From Prevotella sp. CAG:1031 (GTDB lineage: Bacteria; Bacteroidota; Bacteroidia; Bacteroidales; Muribaculaceae), in contig HF985596.1 in assembly GCA_000431215.1 (NCBI GenBank), positions 1 to 15,422 on the forward strand: a stretch of DNA of 15,422 nucleotides, written 5' to 3'. The position numbers and the translations under genes are program-made. Under the pieces are notes generated by a model, which was given only the letters and a program-made list of their open reading frames with translations, was not told the origin of the DNA and made no database searches. Below, piece by piece: positions 1 through 7,827 of the stretch; position 1 is the stretch's first letter; each line of letters begins with the position of its first letter.

Positions 1-220
1 AGGATTGAAACTTTTTTTACAAATTCAAAAATACAAACCTTTTTCTTATGCCACTTTTTTGTGGCGCATTTTTGCATTTTTCGAATTGCGCCACAAACAT
101 ACTATCTACACCAGAGCGTTTATGACGCTGATTTCATCTACTTTCTTGAGCTCACAAGGTCTGGCCGAAAGCGCGCCTCACGGTGCTTGTCGTGCAAACT
201 CGAGTCGCACCGCCGTCTGG
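1..220. other. AT-rich intergenic left edge, no gene seen
   Basis: No credible gene lies here. A plus-strand open frame starting near base 5 reads straight into the antisense of the alpha/beta hydrolase and has no family features, so I treat it as chance. The first 110 bases are rich in A and T runs, unlike the GC-rich genes to the right, and carry nested inverted repeats (separate entry). Bases 26-33 (CAAAAATA) read as TATTTTTG on the minus strand, which fits a Bacteroidota -7 box for a leftward gene beyond the window edge, but no -33 box is visible at the right spacing. Bases 115-129 form a weak 5-bp hairpin (AGCGT/ACGCT). Confidence 0.6.
50..97. repeat. Overlapping inverted repeats with a tandem 8-mer
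   Basis: GCCAC (50-54) and GTGGC (61-65) can form a hairpin with a six-T loop. The same GTGGC arm is also part of TTTGTGGCGCA (58-68), which pairs perfectly over 11 bases with TGCGCCACAAA (87-97). The two pairings are mutually exclusive. Between the arms GCATTTTT is repeated back to back (66-73 and 74-81). Read on the plus strand, the short hairpin followed by a T-rich run resembles an intrinsic terminator for a gene left of the window. Read on the minus strand, the long hairpin is followed by A rather than T, so it is not a classical terminator for the hydrolase. Confidence 0.5.
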
Positions 221-1543
221 TCAGCGGGTAGCGAAGGCGGCGATGGCTTCGAGCACTTCGGGGGAGATTGTCTCGCTGATCTCGCCGTATTCAGACAGGT
301 CGCCACTGACGGCGTGCTGGAAGAGATGATTCAGCCCCTCAAACAGGCGCACATCGTCGTTGGGCCTGTAGCGGCGCATCGCCTCGTAGTTGACAGGGGT
401 AATCTGACGGTCGAGACTGCCGTATGCGGCAAAGACAGGGCATTTCACTGCCAATATATCCTTTGAGGGATCGTATGCTATCGAGTAGTCGATCCAGGGA
501 TTGCTGTTTGTAGCGATAATCTGGAGGTTGTTGCGCATCTGCGTGTAGATCGGGATCGGAGGCCATCCTGCGGTGATTGCGCCTACATCAACGCGCTCGC
601 CGCGCTTCTTCAGATCATAGACTTTGAGGACGGCGGCAGTGTAGTCGTCGGCCACCTGCTGCGGCATTCCGGCGTTGAGAAGCTGCCGGGCGCTCTGCTC
701 GGCCAGAATAGTGTCGGCGCCGACAGCGGGAGCGCCGAGAGTCACGATGAAGTCGGCATCACCCTTTGCGCCGAGCATGAACGCGATCGTGCCCCCCTCG
801 CTGTGGCCAAGAACACCGACCTTTTTATAGCCCCGGCCGCGAAGCCAACCGACAACGGCACCGGCATCACCGGTCAGATCGGCAGTGGTAGCATTCGAGG
901 CGTCGCCTGTCGATGCGCCCGTACCACGGTCGTCATAGCGCAGCGTAGCCACTCCGCAACGGCCCAGATAGTCGGCGATGACGGCGAAAGGCTTGTGATT
1001 GAACAGTTCCTCGTCGCGGTTCTGCGGCCCGCTGCCCGTCACCATTACGAGCACCGGCGTCGACAGGTCGGCGCCGTCGGGCAATGTCAGAGTACCGGCG
1101 AGCACCGACCCTCCCGCTGGATTTTCGACCGACACTTCCTGTGTCGTATAGGGGAACGGCGGCTTAGGATTCTGCGGGCGGCTCAGGGCGTCGGGCGACT
1201 GAGGCTCAAGGCTGAGCGCGAACGACACGCCGCTCTGACGCATCGTGCCCTCTATACGGCCGCCGGCAAGACGGCCCGAATAGCTTAGTCCTATGGCGGG
1301 GACGGCTACCGACAGCGAGTCGGCGCCGAGATACTCGACTGTTCCGGGTATGCCGAACGCTCCCTGCGAGGGGGAGTCGAGTTTGAATGTAGGTTTGCCA
1401 TCACCCTCGCCGATATGGAAAACGAGCTTCAGATCGACATTCGGCGCGGGAGTAAGTGTGCCCGTCCAGGCGCCTTGCAGCGAGATCGCTGAAGCCGTAA
1501 TTACGGCCGCGAGCATGAGCGATAGGAGGATTAGTTTCTTCAT
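221..1543 (-). CDS. Exported alpha/beta hydrolase (serine esterase/peptidase-like)
   Basis: 440 aa. An N-terminal signal peptide (MKKLILLSLMLAAVITASA, residues 1-19) suggests export to the periplasm. Residues 20-120 form a beta-rich N-terminal domain of the kind often found before Bacteroidota serine hydrolases. Residues 135-440 are an alpha/beta hydrolase domain: an oxyanion-region motif GSGPQNRDE near 170-178, the DDRGTG turn at 204-209, the nucleophile elbow GHSEGG with S248, a likely acid D378 in GSLDRQ, and H406 in GLNHLF. The complete triad suggests an active ester, amide or peptide hydrolase; the substrate is not identifiable. It starts 6 bases after the stop of the beta-propeller lipoprotein, so the two are probably co-transcribed. 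There is no Shine-Dalgarno sequence. Confidence 0.88.
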   Translation of the reverse strand: MKKLILLSLMLAAVITASAISLQGAWTGTLTPAPNVDLKLVFHIGEGDGKPTFKLDSPSQGAFGIPGTVEYLGADSLSVAVPAIGLSYSGRLAGGRIEGTMRQSGVSFALSLEPQSPDALSRPQNPKPPFPYTTQEVSVENPAGGSVLAGTLTLPDGADLSTPVLVMVTGSGPQNRDEELFNHKPFAVIADYLGRCGVATLRYDDRGTGASTGDASNATTADLTGDAGAVVGWLRGRGYKKVGVLGHSEGGTIAFMLGAKGDADFIVTLGAPAVGADTILAEQSARQLLNAGMPQQVADDYTAAVLKVYDLKKRGERVDVGAITAGWPPIPIYTQMRNNLQIIATNSNPWIDYSIAYDPSKDILAVKCPVFAAYGSLDRQITPVNYEAMRRYRPNDDVRLFEGLNHLFQHAVSGDLSEYGEISETISPEVLEAIAAFATR

Positions 1544-1549
1544 TGTCTG

Positions 1550-3130
1550 TTAATTGACTGATATTTTATATATTGTTGTGCCGCGCGAACCGACAACGAG
1601 ACTGTTGCCGACAACCACAGGCGACGATTCGAAGTTGTTGCCGACATTGCGGCGCGTCTTTATATCTCCGGTGCGCCCGTCGATGAGATAGAGATTCCCG
1701 GCGCAGTCGCCGGTAACGACCCAGAGTTTTCCGTTGGGATCGGTGAAACTGACGGGCGACGACCACGCATAGATGCGCAGCGGCGTCGAGTATACCTTAC
1801 GACCCGTCTTGCGGTCGAAAGCCATGAATGCGCCGTTCTGGCCGTCGGTGTTCATGACGCAGTTGGCGAAGAGCAGATCGGCGCAGTCGGCTGTTCCCGG
1901 AAGTGTCGAGGCATAGAAACCGCCGTCGAAATGCTTCTTGCCGGTTTCGAAACGACGGCCGTTGACCTTCGTGCGCCATATCTCACGTCCCGTGGCGGCG
2001 TCGAGCTTCACAAGAGCTGCGCCGCCTGTTCCCTGACGGTCGATCTCACTGCCGATGTAGATATAAGGGTGTCCGTCTTCAATTTCCACTACAGGGGTGC
2101 AGTCAGTGTCGTCCCCCATGCTGTAGTGCCACACGGGGCGCATCGTGTCGAGATTGATGCCTAAGACATTCCCGCCGTTGTCGGCAGTGAAGCCGTAGTT
2201 TGCATAGACAGCCATAGAGGCCTCCATCCCGGGCGCGCCGTAGTCGGCGCGGTAGCGCATCGTCGAATGGAGCGTAAGGCGCCCCGGCTCAATCATATAC
2301 TTATAGACGACGCCGTTCTCACCCGGCCGGAACAGAAACCGCCCGACTCGGATCGGCGACGAGTCGAAAGCTCCCCAATGGCGCCATGCCGACGGATCTT
2401 CAGGGAATGTCTGCGTGACCTCTCCTTTGAACAGGTCGACGACAAGATGGCCGAAAGGCCGCTGCGCCGGTACGCCCTGCCCCACATAGAGGTTGCCGTT
2501 GAGCGTCGGGTCGAGCGACACTGTTCCTTTAATGGGATTGCCGACATCGATAGCCCTGCGCGAGGCTTTGCCTGTAGCGAAGTCGATGAAATAGACCTTC
2601 GAAGCGAGCGAGCCGACTATCACCTCACGTCCCGAAAAGCCTTGAGCGAACTGCGCCGACATGCGCCGCAGGCAGCTGTCGGGCCATTCTACATAAAGCG
2701 GCTGGCCGGTCCATCCGCTGCCGCCGCCCCAGCGGCCGAAGCCGGTGTCGCGGTTGTCGGCGTCGGTCTCGAAAGCCCAGTCTATTTCGAAACGCGACGG
2801 CACACTGTCGAGCCGTCCGCCGAAATCAGCCTGCCGGAACGCACCGCGCCGGAATGTGAACGCGCCTGGAGCATCGGCGTAGAGGTCAGTGAGATTTTCG
2901 ATTCGGCCGTCGACGCCTTCAGCCTTGATGTCGGTGCAGAATTCTATCTTCTCGGCCGAGGGATAGATCGTGTCGGGCAGGCGCTCGATGACAACTGTTT
3001 CGAGAGCGGCTTCAGCGACGGAGTCGGAGTCGGCGGTAGCGGCTGATCTCTTCGCCGAAGAGCCGCCGCACGAGGTTGCCGCAACCGATAGCGCTGCGGC
3101 AAGAAAAGCGGTTAATGTTTTGTTTGTCAT
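1550..3130 (-). CDS. PQQ-type beta-propeller lipoprotein
   Basis: 526 aa. The N-terminus is a lipoprotein signal with a lipobox-like AATSC ending at C21 and GG after it, so the protein is probably lipid-anchored in the cell envelope. From about residue 115 to the end it carries repeated propeller blades with the pattern hydrophobic strand, D, x, x-T-G: YFIDFATGK (180-188), LVKLDAATGREIW (373-385), FMAFDRKTGRKVY (435-447) and NLYLIDGRTG (479-488). This matches PQQ-like or BamB-like seven- to eight-bladed propellers, but nothing shows that PQQ is bound. The last blade ends at the C-terminus. It may be a scaffold or a sugar/peptide-binding envelope protein. It sits 20 bases downstream of the next gene and is probably the first gene of a two-gene unit with the hydrolase. 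Confidence 0.85.
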   Translation of the reverse strand: MTNKTLTAFLAAALSVAATSCGGSSAKRSAATADSDSVAEAALETVVIERLPDTIYPSAEKIEFCTDIKAEGVDGRIENLTDLYADAPGAFTFRRGAFRQADFGGRLDSVPSRFEIDWAFETDADNRDTGFGRWGGGSGWTGQPLYVEWPDSCLRRMSAQFAQGFSGREVIVGSLASKVYFIDFATGKASRRAIDVGNPIKGTVSLDPTLNGNLYVGQGVPAQRPFGHLVVDLFKGEVTQTFPEDPSAWRHWGAFDSSPIRVGRFLFRPGENGVVYKYMIEPGRLTLHSTMRYRADYGAPGMEASMAVYANYGFTADNGGNVLGINLDTMRPVWHYSMGDDTDCTPVVEIEDGHPYIYIGSEIDRQGTGGAALVKLDAATGREIWRTKVNGRRFETGKKHFDGGFYASTLPGTADCADLLFANCVMNTDGQNGAFMAFDRKTGRKVYSTPLRIYAWSSPVSFTDPNGKLWVVTGDCAGNLYLIDGRTGDIKTRRNVGNNFESSPVVVGNSLVVGSRGTTIYKISVN

Positions 3131-3137
3131 GACGCAG

Positions 3138-3171
3138 CAAAGTTAAGAAATCATCGCGGATCGTAGCGCAA
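3138..3171 (-). promoter_or_regulatory. Bacteroidota -7 box ahead of the propeller lipoprotein
   Basis: On the minus strand bases 3145-3138 read TAACTTTG, a perfect TAnnTTTG -7 box. A TTG at 3171-3169 could be the -33 element, but the 23-base spacing is longer than usual. The box lies in the 20-base gap after the upstream gene and only seven bases lie between it and the ATG at 3130, so the predicted transcript would have almost no leader. Confidence 0.5.
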
Positions 3172-4326
3172 CAACACTTGATATTGAGAATAATTATCGC
3201 GCAACCTGAGCTTTATTGTCCCTGCGCCGCTTTCGAGAATCCATTCCTCATCGCCCTTTTCGCTGTCAGACGACTGAAGAGTGAAGTCCATTCCTTCGGC
3301 ACACTGCGCCAGAATCAGATCCTTTGCCTCATTCAAAAACAGTTTCGCCTTCTCTAACGCCTTAGGGTCTTTCTTTCCGGGAGTTTTCTCGAAACAGAAA
3401 TAGTTTTCGACATTTCTGTTACCGTTTTTATCAGTGTCGACAGCGAAGATGAAATAGTTGCTTGTCAGAGGACTATCGGGGAAGCTGAACAGCTTCTCGG
3501 GCGATTTTCCGGGATCGAAAACGACCTCAATATCGTTTATGCGGTTATAGCCGTTACTATAAATTTCCGCGTTTTCAGCACCGGCATTTTTGAGCATGGC
3601 TAACTCCGTGTTGATGTCGGTCGACGGGTCAATCCACCCGAAATGCTTGAGAATCAGATCGACGGGGTGGATTGAGATCCTTATCGGGCGGAAATCAATA
3701 GCCCCTTCGGCCGGCTCCGGAATCCGGCGGTAAGGCTTCACCGCATATCTCTGGCGGGTGCGGTCTTCGGGATAATATTCTATGTCGCGGATCTGATAGC
3801 CATAGGCTTTCCCGTCGGTCATCAGTTCGCGCCTTATCCAGTTGCCGTGAGAGTCAACGTCGGTAACATGGTAATCGATAAAAAACTTGTAGTCGCCGAG
3901 ATAGTCACGCAGAACAAACCCGTTATCGGGATCGACAATCGGCGCAACAATCCAGTCGCTTCTCACCGGGAAATAATTATAGCTGAAATCGCCTCCCGAT
4001 GCCGGTATTTTAACATATTCCACCGAACCGTTCACCGTAGTCTCTTCGGCATAGAGAAACGACCCCGGCGTGGTCTCAAGTATGAGATCGACATGTCCGT
4101 TATCGTCATGGGAATAATGTTCTTTATGATCACTCGCCAGCTTTCCGTCTGGCGAAAACGTCACAGTCACGGTGGAAGTACCGTCGTTATAGGTCGTTGT
4201 CACCATGTTTTTTACATGTCCCCGAACCTCGAAAAGCATAGCGTCGTAGAATTTCCTTGGTGCAGGAAAAGCGGTTGTCGACAGAGCCAGTGTTGTCGCT
4301 GCCGCCAGAATCAGTCGTAATTTCAT
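3151..4326 (-). CDS. Exported protein of unknown function
   Basis: 391 aa from the ATG at 4326. The frame stays open up to a TTG at 4353, but that codon overlaps a -7 box and the signal peptide (MKLRLILAAATTLALS, probable cleavage around residues 19-22) begins at the ATG, so I chose 4326. I do not recognise a family. The first half has short beta-strand patterns (YNDGTSTVTVTFSPDG, then VDSHGNWIRRELM, then IEYYPEDRTRQRY) that recall the YD-like repeats of secreted Bacteroidota proteins. The C-terminal third has a Lys/Glu-rich helix (about KALEKAKLFLNEAKDLI) followed by a beta-rich tail. The gene is visibly less GC-rich than its neighbours: 28 of 60 bases in 3301-3360 against 42 of 60 in 5041-5100. 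Confidence 0.75.
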   Translation of the reverse strand: MKLRLILAAATTLALSTTAFPAPRKFYDAMLFEVRGHVKNMVTTTYNDGTSTVTVTFSPDGKLASDHKEHYSHDDNGHVDLILETTPGSFLYAEETTVNGSVEYVKIPASGGDFSYNYFPVRSDWIVAPIVDPDNGFVLRDYLGDYKFFIDYHVTDVDSHGNWIRRELMTDGKAYGYQIRDIEYYPEDRTRQRYAVKPYRRIPEPAEGAIDFRPIRISIHPVDLILKHFGWIDPSTDINTELAMLKNAGAENAEIYSNGYNRINDIEVVFDPGKSPEKLFSFPDSPLTSNYFIFAVDTDKNGNRNVENYFCFEKTPGKKDPKALEKAKLFLNEAKDLILAQCAEGMDFTLQSSDSEKGDEEWILESGAGTIKLRLRDNYSQYQVLLRYDPR

Positions 4327-4350
4327 TTGATTGGTCTGTTTAATAACTCG

Positions 4351-4382
4351 CAAATTTAGCCCGAATCGCCGGGATATACAAC
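4351..4382 (-). promoter_or_regulatory. Promoter for the leftward exported protein
   Basis: The minus strand reads GTTG (4382-4379), a 20-base spacer, then TAAATTTG (4358-4351). This is a good Bacteroidota -33/-7 pair. Transcription would start near 4345, leaving a leader of about 20 bases before the ATG at 4326. It also rules out the TTG at 4353 as the translation start. Confidence 0.7.
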
Positions 4383-4418
4383 CCCATCTTCGGATTCTAC
4401 CGATAAGTTATTTTTTTG

Positions 4419-4426
4419 TAACTTTG
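4419..4426 (+). promoter_or_regulatory. -7 box for the mannose-6-phosphate isomerase gene
   Basis: TAACTTTG matches TAnnTTTG and lies 28 bases before the ATG at 4455. No clear TTTG -33 box is found 19-21 bases upstream. The region is divergent with the leftward promoter at 4351-4382, and the two -7 boxes are about 60 bases apart. Confidence 0.5.
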
Positions 4427-4454
4427 CGGCTGAATTCCTATTGCTGATAATTAA

Positions 4455-5417
4455 ATGCTTACTTTACCTATTCATTTTGCTCCCTATCTGAAAGAAGTTA
4501 TATGGGGAGGCGACAAGATCGCACCGTTAAAAAACATCGCCACAAGCCTGACCTCAATCGGCGAAAGCTGGGAAATCTCAGCTGTCCCGGGCCACGAGAG
4601 TATCGTCGACGAAGGCCCCCTCAAAGGAAAGAAGCTCACCGATCTCTGCCTTGAATACGGCGCCGGTCTGCTCGGCACGGCAGTGACAGAACGCTACGGC
4701 ACCGACTTCCCCCTCCTGATAAAAATCATCGACGCCGCCCGCGACCTCTCGGTTCAGGTTCACCCCGACGACGAGCTGGCCATGAAACGCGCCGGAACGC
4801 GCGGAAAAACCGAGATGTGGCACGTTCTGTCCACTGAGCCGGGCGCACGCATCCATGTCGGCCTGCGACGCAAGCTGACCTCCGACGAGCTGATGAAGCT
4901 TGTCGAGGAAAAACAAATTATGGACGCCGTCGCCTCCTACGAATCGAAGACGGGCGACACCTTCTTCATTCCCGCCGGACGAATCCACGCCATCGGCGCC
5001 GGCAACCTGCTCGTCGAAATTCAGGAATCGAGCGACATAACCTACCGCCTCTACGACTACGACCGCCGCGGTGCCGACGGCAAACCCCGCGAGCTCCATC
5101 TCGCCGAAGCGCGCGACGCCATCGACTACACCGTCATCGCCGACTACCGCAATGCCCCTCTGCGCCACGAGGCGACAGAGACGCTCGTCGACTGCCCCAT
5201 GTTCACAACCGTTCGCCACGAGATCACCGGCGACCTGCCTCTGGGCAACGACAGCCGCTCGTTCATGGTCGTCATCAATCTCGGCGACGACGCGCGTCTG
5301 ACATGGCAGGGAGGCGCTACCACGCTCCGCCGCGGCAATTCGCTGCTGCTCCCCGCCTCGATGTCCGAAGTGACAGCCTGCGGCCCCGCCACCCTGCTCG
5401 CCGTCACCGTAAAATAA
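4455..5417 (+). CDS. manA: Mannose-6-phosphate isomerase, class I (short form)
   Basis: 320 aa, the usual length for the short bacterial type I enzyme. It interconverts mannose 6-phosphate and fructose 6-phosphate in the cytoplasm, linking mannose catabolism and GDP-mannose supply to glycolysis. The zinc-binding cupin motifs are all visible: QVHPDDE (Q101, H103), EMWHVL (E120) and GRIHAIGAGNLLVEIQ (H178), followed by the family signature SSDITYRLYDYDR. The C-terminal 100 residues form the second cupin-like domain. The ATG start gives the expected N-terminus (LPIHFAPYLKEVIWGG). A lone -7 box is upstream. The next gene begins 36 bases after the stop and has its own promoter. Confidence 0.95.
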   Translation: MLTLPIHFAPYLKEVIWGGDKIAPLKNIATSLTSIGESWEISAVPGHESIVDEGPLKGKKLTDLCLEYGAGLLGTAVTERYGTDFPLLIKIIDAARDLSVQVHPDDELAMKRAGTRGKTEMWHVLSTEPGARIHVGLRRKLTSDELMKLVEEKQIMDAVASYESKTGDTFFIPAGRIHAIGAGNLLVEIQESSDITYRLYDYDRRGADGKPRELHLAEARDAIDYTVIADYRNAPLRHEATETLVDCPMFTTVRHEITGDLPLGNDSRSFMVVINLGDDARLTWQGGATTLRRGNSLLLPASMSEVTACGPATLLAVTVK

Positions 5418-5418
5418 T

Positions 5419-5449
5419 TTTGATTTCAGAACGGCGTTGTCTATCTTTG
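5419..5449 (+). promoter_or_regulatory. Consensus Bacteroidota promoter for the metallophosphoesterase
   Basis: TTTG at 5419-5422, a 19-base spacer, then TATCTTTG at 5442-5449. This is the best match to the -33/-7 consensus in the window. The only in-frame start codon after the upstream stop (TGA at 5421) is the GTG at 5454, just four bases past the -7 box, so the predicted mRNA would be leaderless or nearly so. Confidence 0.75.
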
Positions 5450-5453
5450 TGTC

Positions 5454-6428
5454 GTGCGCAAACCGGTGATTCTGATTGTGGCCCTGATTGCGGCTTTGCT
5501 CGTCGGCTGTAAGGAAGATACAGCCGGACCGCTGCGCATGGGGCGACGTCAGTTCCACCTCAACGACTCGACGGAATATCTCGCCATCATAGGCGACATC
5601 CAGTCGATGGTTCACTACCCCGCCAACCGCGACTACCTTAAGGCGACGGCCCACTGGCTCATCTGGCAGTATGCTCTGCATCCCGAATCGCTGAGAGCCG
5701 TAATACTTACGGGCGACATAACCGAAGACAACTCTCCCGAAGAATGGAGGATTGCCGGCGAACTGCTCTCGGATCTGGCCGCGACGGTGCCGGTGATTCT
5801 CACAACCGGCAACCACGACTACAACACCGACGAAGGACGCGCTTCGACAGGAATCAACAATATAGCCCCCGCCGGGGCGGCCCGACGCGCTATCGTGGCT
5901 TCTTTCGAAGAAGGTCGCGTCGAGAATGTCGTCTACCGAATCCGCTTCGGCGGTCGCCCGCTGTCGGTTATCGTCCTCGAATTCGGGCCACGCCGCGAAA
6001 TCGTCGAAAAGGCTCGCGATTATATAGCCGGTCACCCCGACGAACGCTTTCTGCTGCTCACCCACGAGCTCCTGACTGCCGACGGCGAAATCATTGCCGA
6101 CGGCGATGCCACCGCCCCTAAAGTGTGGTTTAACGAAAAAGTTGCCGCCCCGGCAGAGATAATGCGTGAGCTTGTCATTCCTTTCGATAATGTCAGGGCT
6201 ACGCTATGCGGCCACAACGGCTTCTGCGCCCATCACTTCGACCTCAATGCCTCGGGGCGCCCTGTCTGCTCGGTACTTTTCAATCTCCAGAGCCAGGCCT
6301 ACGGGGGCGACGGATGGCTCATGCTCTGGCAGACCTCCGACGGAACGACAGTGGAGTCGGTGCTCTTCAATGCCGTTTCCGACAATTTCTGCTCCGACAG
6401 CTTCGCAAATTTCGCTTTCAGACTATGA
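5454..6428 (+). CDS. Metallophosphoesterase lipoprotein (calcineurin-like fold)
   Basis: 324 aa with a GTG start; no other usable start exists between the upstream in-frame stop and the signal sequence. Residues 1-19 form a lipoprotein signal ending in LLVGC, so the enzyme is probably membrane-anchored and extracytoplasmic. The metal-binding motifs appear in the family order: GDIQ (D48), LTGDITED (D88), TTGNHDYN (N120, H121), LLTHE (H204) and CGHNG (H254). Two canonical histidines are absent: the first motif is DxQ rather than DxH, and the last is GHxG rather than GHxH. Purple-acid-phosphatase-like members also lack the first of these. It is likely a phosphatase or phosphodiesterase of unknown substrate. 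Its stop lies one base from that of the convergent channel gene. Confidence 0.85.
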   Translation: MRKPVILIVALIAALLVGCKEDTAGPLRMGRRQFHLNDSTEYLAIIGDIQSMVHYPANRDYLKATAHWLIWQYALHPESLRAVILTGDITEDNSPEEWRIAGELLSDLAATVPVILTTGNHDYNTDEGRASTGINNIAPAGAARRAIVASFEEGRVENVVYRIRFGGRPLSVIVLEFGPRREIVEKARDYIAGHPDERFLLLTHELLTADGEIIADGDATAPKVWFNEKVAAPAEIMRELVIPFDNVRATLCGHNGFCAHHFDLNASGRPVCSVLFNLQSQAYGGDGWLMLWQTSDGTTVESVLFNAVSDNFCSDSFANFAFRL

Positions 6429-6429
6429 C

Positions 6430-7731
6430 CTACGACTGAACCTCAGGCTTAGGAACGTCGTCGACAACCTCAATTCTCTCATTGTCGAGGGTGCCGGTAT
6501 AATTGAACAGCTTCAGCCCGAACAGAGGCGCCACGGCGGCGATATGTTCGAACAGCGCGCTCTGTATGGCTTCATAGGCTGTCCAGGCTGTTGTCGAGGT
6601 GAAGCAGTAGATCTCGAGAGGGATTCCGCAGCTTGTCGGAGAAAGCGTGCGCACGAGAAGCTGCTCCGTGTGGTCGAACTCGGGACGGCTCAGGATATAT
6701 TCGCACAGATAGGCCCGAAGCAGTCCGAGATTGGTATCGACCGTGCCATTGACAACTGCCAGTCCGGGATCAAAGACGGGCGTCGCGGCTGCCTTCTCCA
6801 CAAAAGTCTTCAGAATCGGAAGCTTAGCCGCTATGGCCGCAGTGCTCTCGGGAGTGACGGGCACAACCGAGTTCGTCTCGACAAGAATACTGCGCATTAT
6901 GCGGCGCGCTCCGCTGTCTTTCATACCGCGCCAGTTCTGGAACGACGACGACACGAGGGTATAGGGGGGCAGCGTGACTATGGTGTTGTCGAAATTCTGG
7001 ACTTTCACCGTGGTCAGCGACATATCGAGGACAACGCCGTTGGCGGGGGTCGACGGCACTACTATCCAGTCGCCCACATGCAACATATTGTTCTGAGCAA
7101 GCTGAATTCCGGCGACAAACCCGAGAATACTGTCCTTGAAAACGAGCATCAGGGCCGCCGCGAACGCGCCAAGTCCGGTCAGCAGCACCACCGGAGATTT
7201 ATCAAGCGCTATCGAGACGGCTATAATGACGGCAACAAGCCACACGATGCCCTGCATTGTATTGAGAATTCCTTTCAGAGGGAGATTCCGGGTGTTCTGC
7301 CGGGCGTCGTAGATGCGCCATACGAATCCCACTATAGCGTTGACGGCAATCGCTATCGTGATGACAAGATAGATCTGAAGGGCCGACACACAGAATGAGC
7401 GTAGCTCAGTGCCGTAACGCAGGGCGAGAGGAATGAGCGCGAGCATAGCCAGCGGGGGCAGAATGTGGCTGCAGTGGAGCAGCACTTTCTGCTTCAGCAT
7501 ATTTTCGGCCATGGCGCTTTTGCGCAGACTGACAAATTTGCGCGCGCCCCAGAGAACGGCAACACGTGTCAGCCAGCCCAACGCCACAGCCATAACGACA
7601 ATCACGGCGACATAGACGACCTGGTCGAGCGTCGGATCGTGGTCGAAACCGAGGTAGTCGAGAACAGTCCGCACACCCCGCATGAGCATTCGGGCGAGAC
7701 GGTGGGACGGAATAATTTCACTTAACATCAT
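6430..7731 (-). CDS. MscS-family mechanosensitive channel, YbdG-like
   Basis: 433 aa from the first of two adjacent ATG codons (7731 and 7728). The frame extends to a TTG at 7809, but the extra residues look non-native. Predicted membrane helices lie at about 37-57, 88-106, 115-138 and 158-176, followed by the pore-lining segment 182-212, which is rich in Gly and Ala. After it comes the MscS beta domain, with HVGDWIVVP (218-226), VVLDMSLTTVKVQNFDN (233-249) and ISxL-type LPPYTLVSSSFQNW (254-267). Length and motifs fit the YbdG (MscM-like) branch, which releases solutes on osmotic downshock from the inner membrane. The C-terminal acidic tail (410-433) is variable. It is convergent with the phosphoesterase and has no obvious terminator between them. 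I see no convincing -7 box upstream. Confidence 0.88.
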   Translation of the reverse strand: MMLSEIIPSHRLARMLMRGVRTVLDYLGFDHDPTLDQVVYVAVIVVMAVALGWLTRVAVLWGARKFVSLRKSAMAENMLKQKVLLHCSHILPPLAMLALIPLALRYGTELRSFCVSALQIYLVITIAIAVNAIVGFVWRIYDARQNTRNLPLKGILNTMQGIVWLVAVIIAVSIALDKSPVVLLTGLGAFAAALMLVFKDSILGFVAGIQLAQNNMLHVGDWIVVPSTPANGVVLDMSLTTVKVQNFDNTIVTLPPYTLVSSSFQNWRGMKDSGARRIMRSILVETNSVVPVTPESTAAIAAKLPILKTFVEKAAATPVFDPGLAVVNGTVDTNLGLLRAYLCEYILSRPEFDHTEQLLVRTLSPTSCGIPLEIYCFTSTTAWTAYEAIQSALFEHIAAVAPLFGLKLFNYTGTLDNERIEVVDDVPKPEVQS

Positions 7732-7827
7732 GCATCTGAAACAGCTGAACGTGAGTAAATCAGTCAATGAGGAAACGCCGGGGCTGTTTCTTTGGTTCAA
7801 TACGGTCAAAAAACAGAGTTTTTGGTT

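Noticed and set aside
5..466. Plus-strand frame of 153 codons at the left edge
   Set aside because: Its start resembles a membrane segment only because of the AT-rich tract, and its second half is antisense to the hydrolase.
2267..3046. Plus-strand frame of 259 codons antisense to the beta-propeller lipoprotein
   Set aside because: It is Arg- and Glu-rich with no domain pattern and lies fully inside a convincing gene on the other strand.
4578..6065. Long minus-strand open frame of 495 codons across the isomerase and phosphoesterase genes
   Set aside because: It is antisense to two well-supported genes, has low-complexity Val/Gly/Ala-rich content and no recognisable motif. Long antisense frames are expected in GC-rich coding DNA.
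6166..7398. Plus-strand frame of 410 codons across the phosphoesterase end and the channel gene
   Set aside because: It overlaps two supported genes in other frames and carries no family motif.
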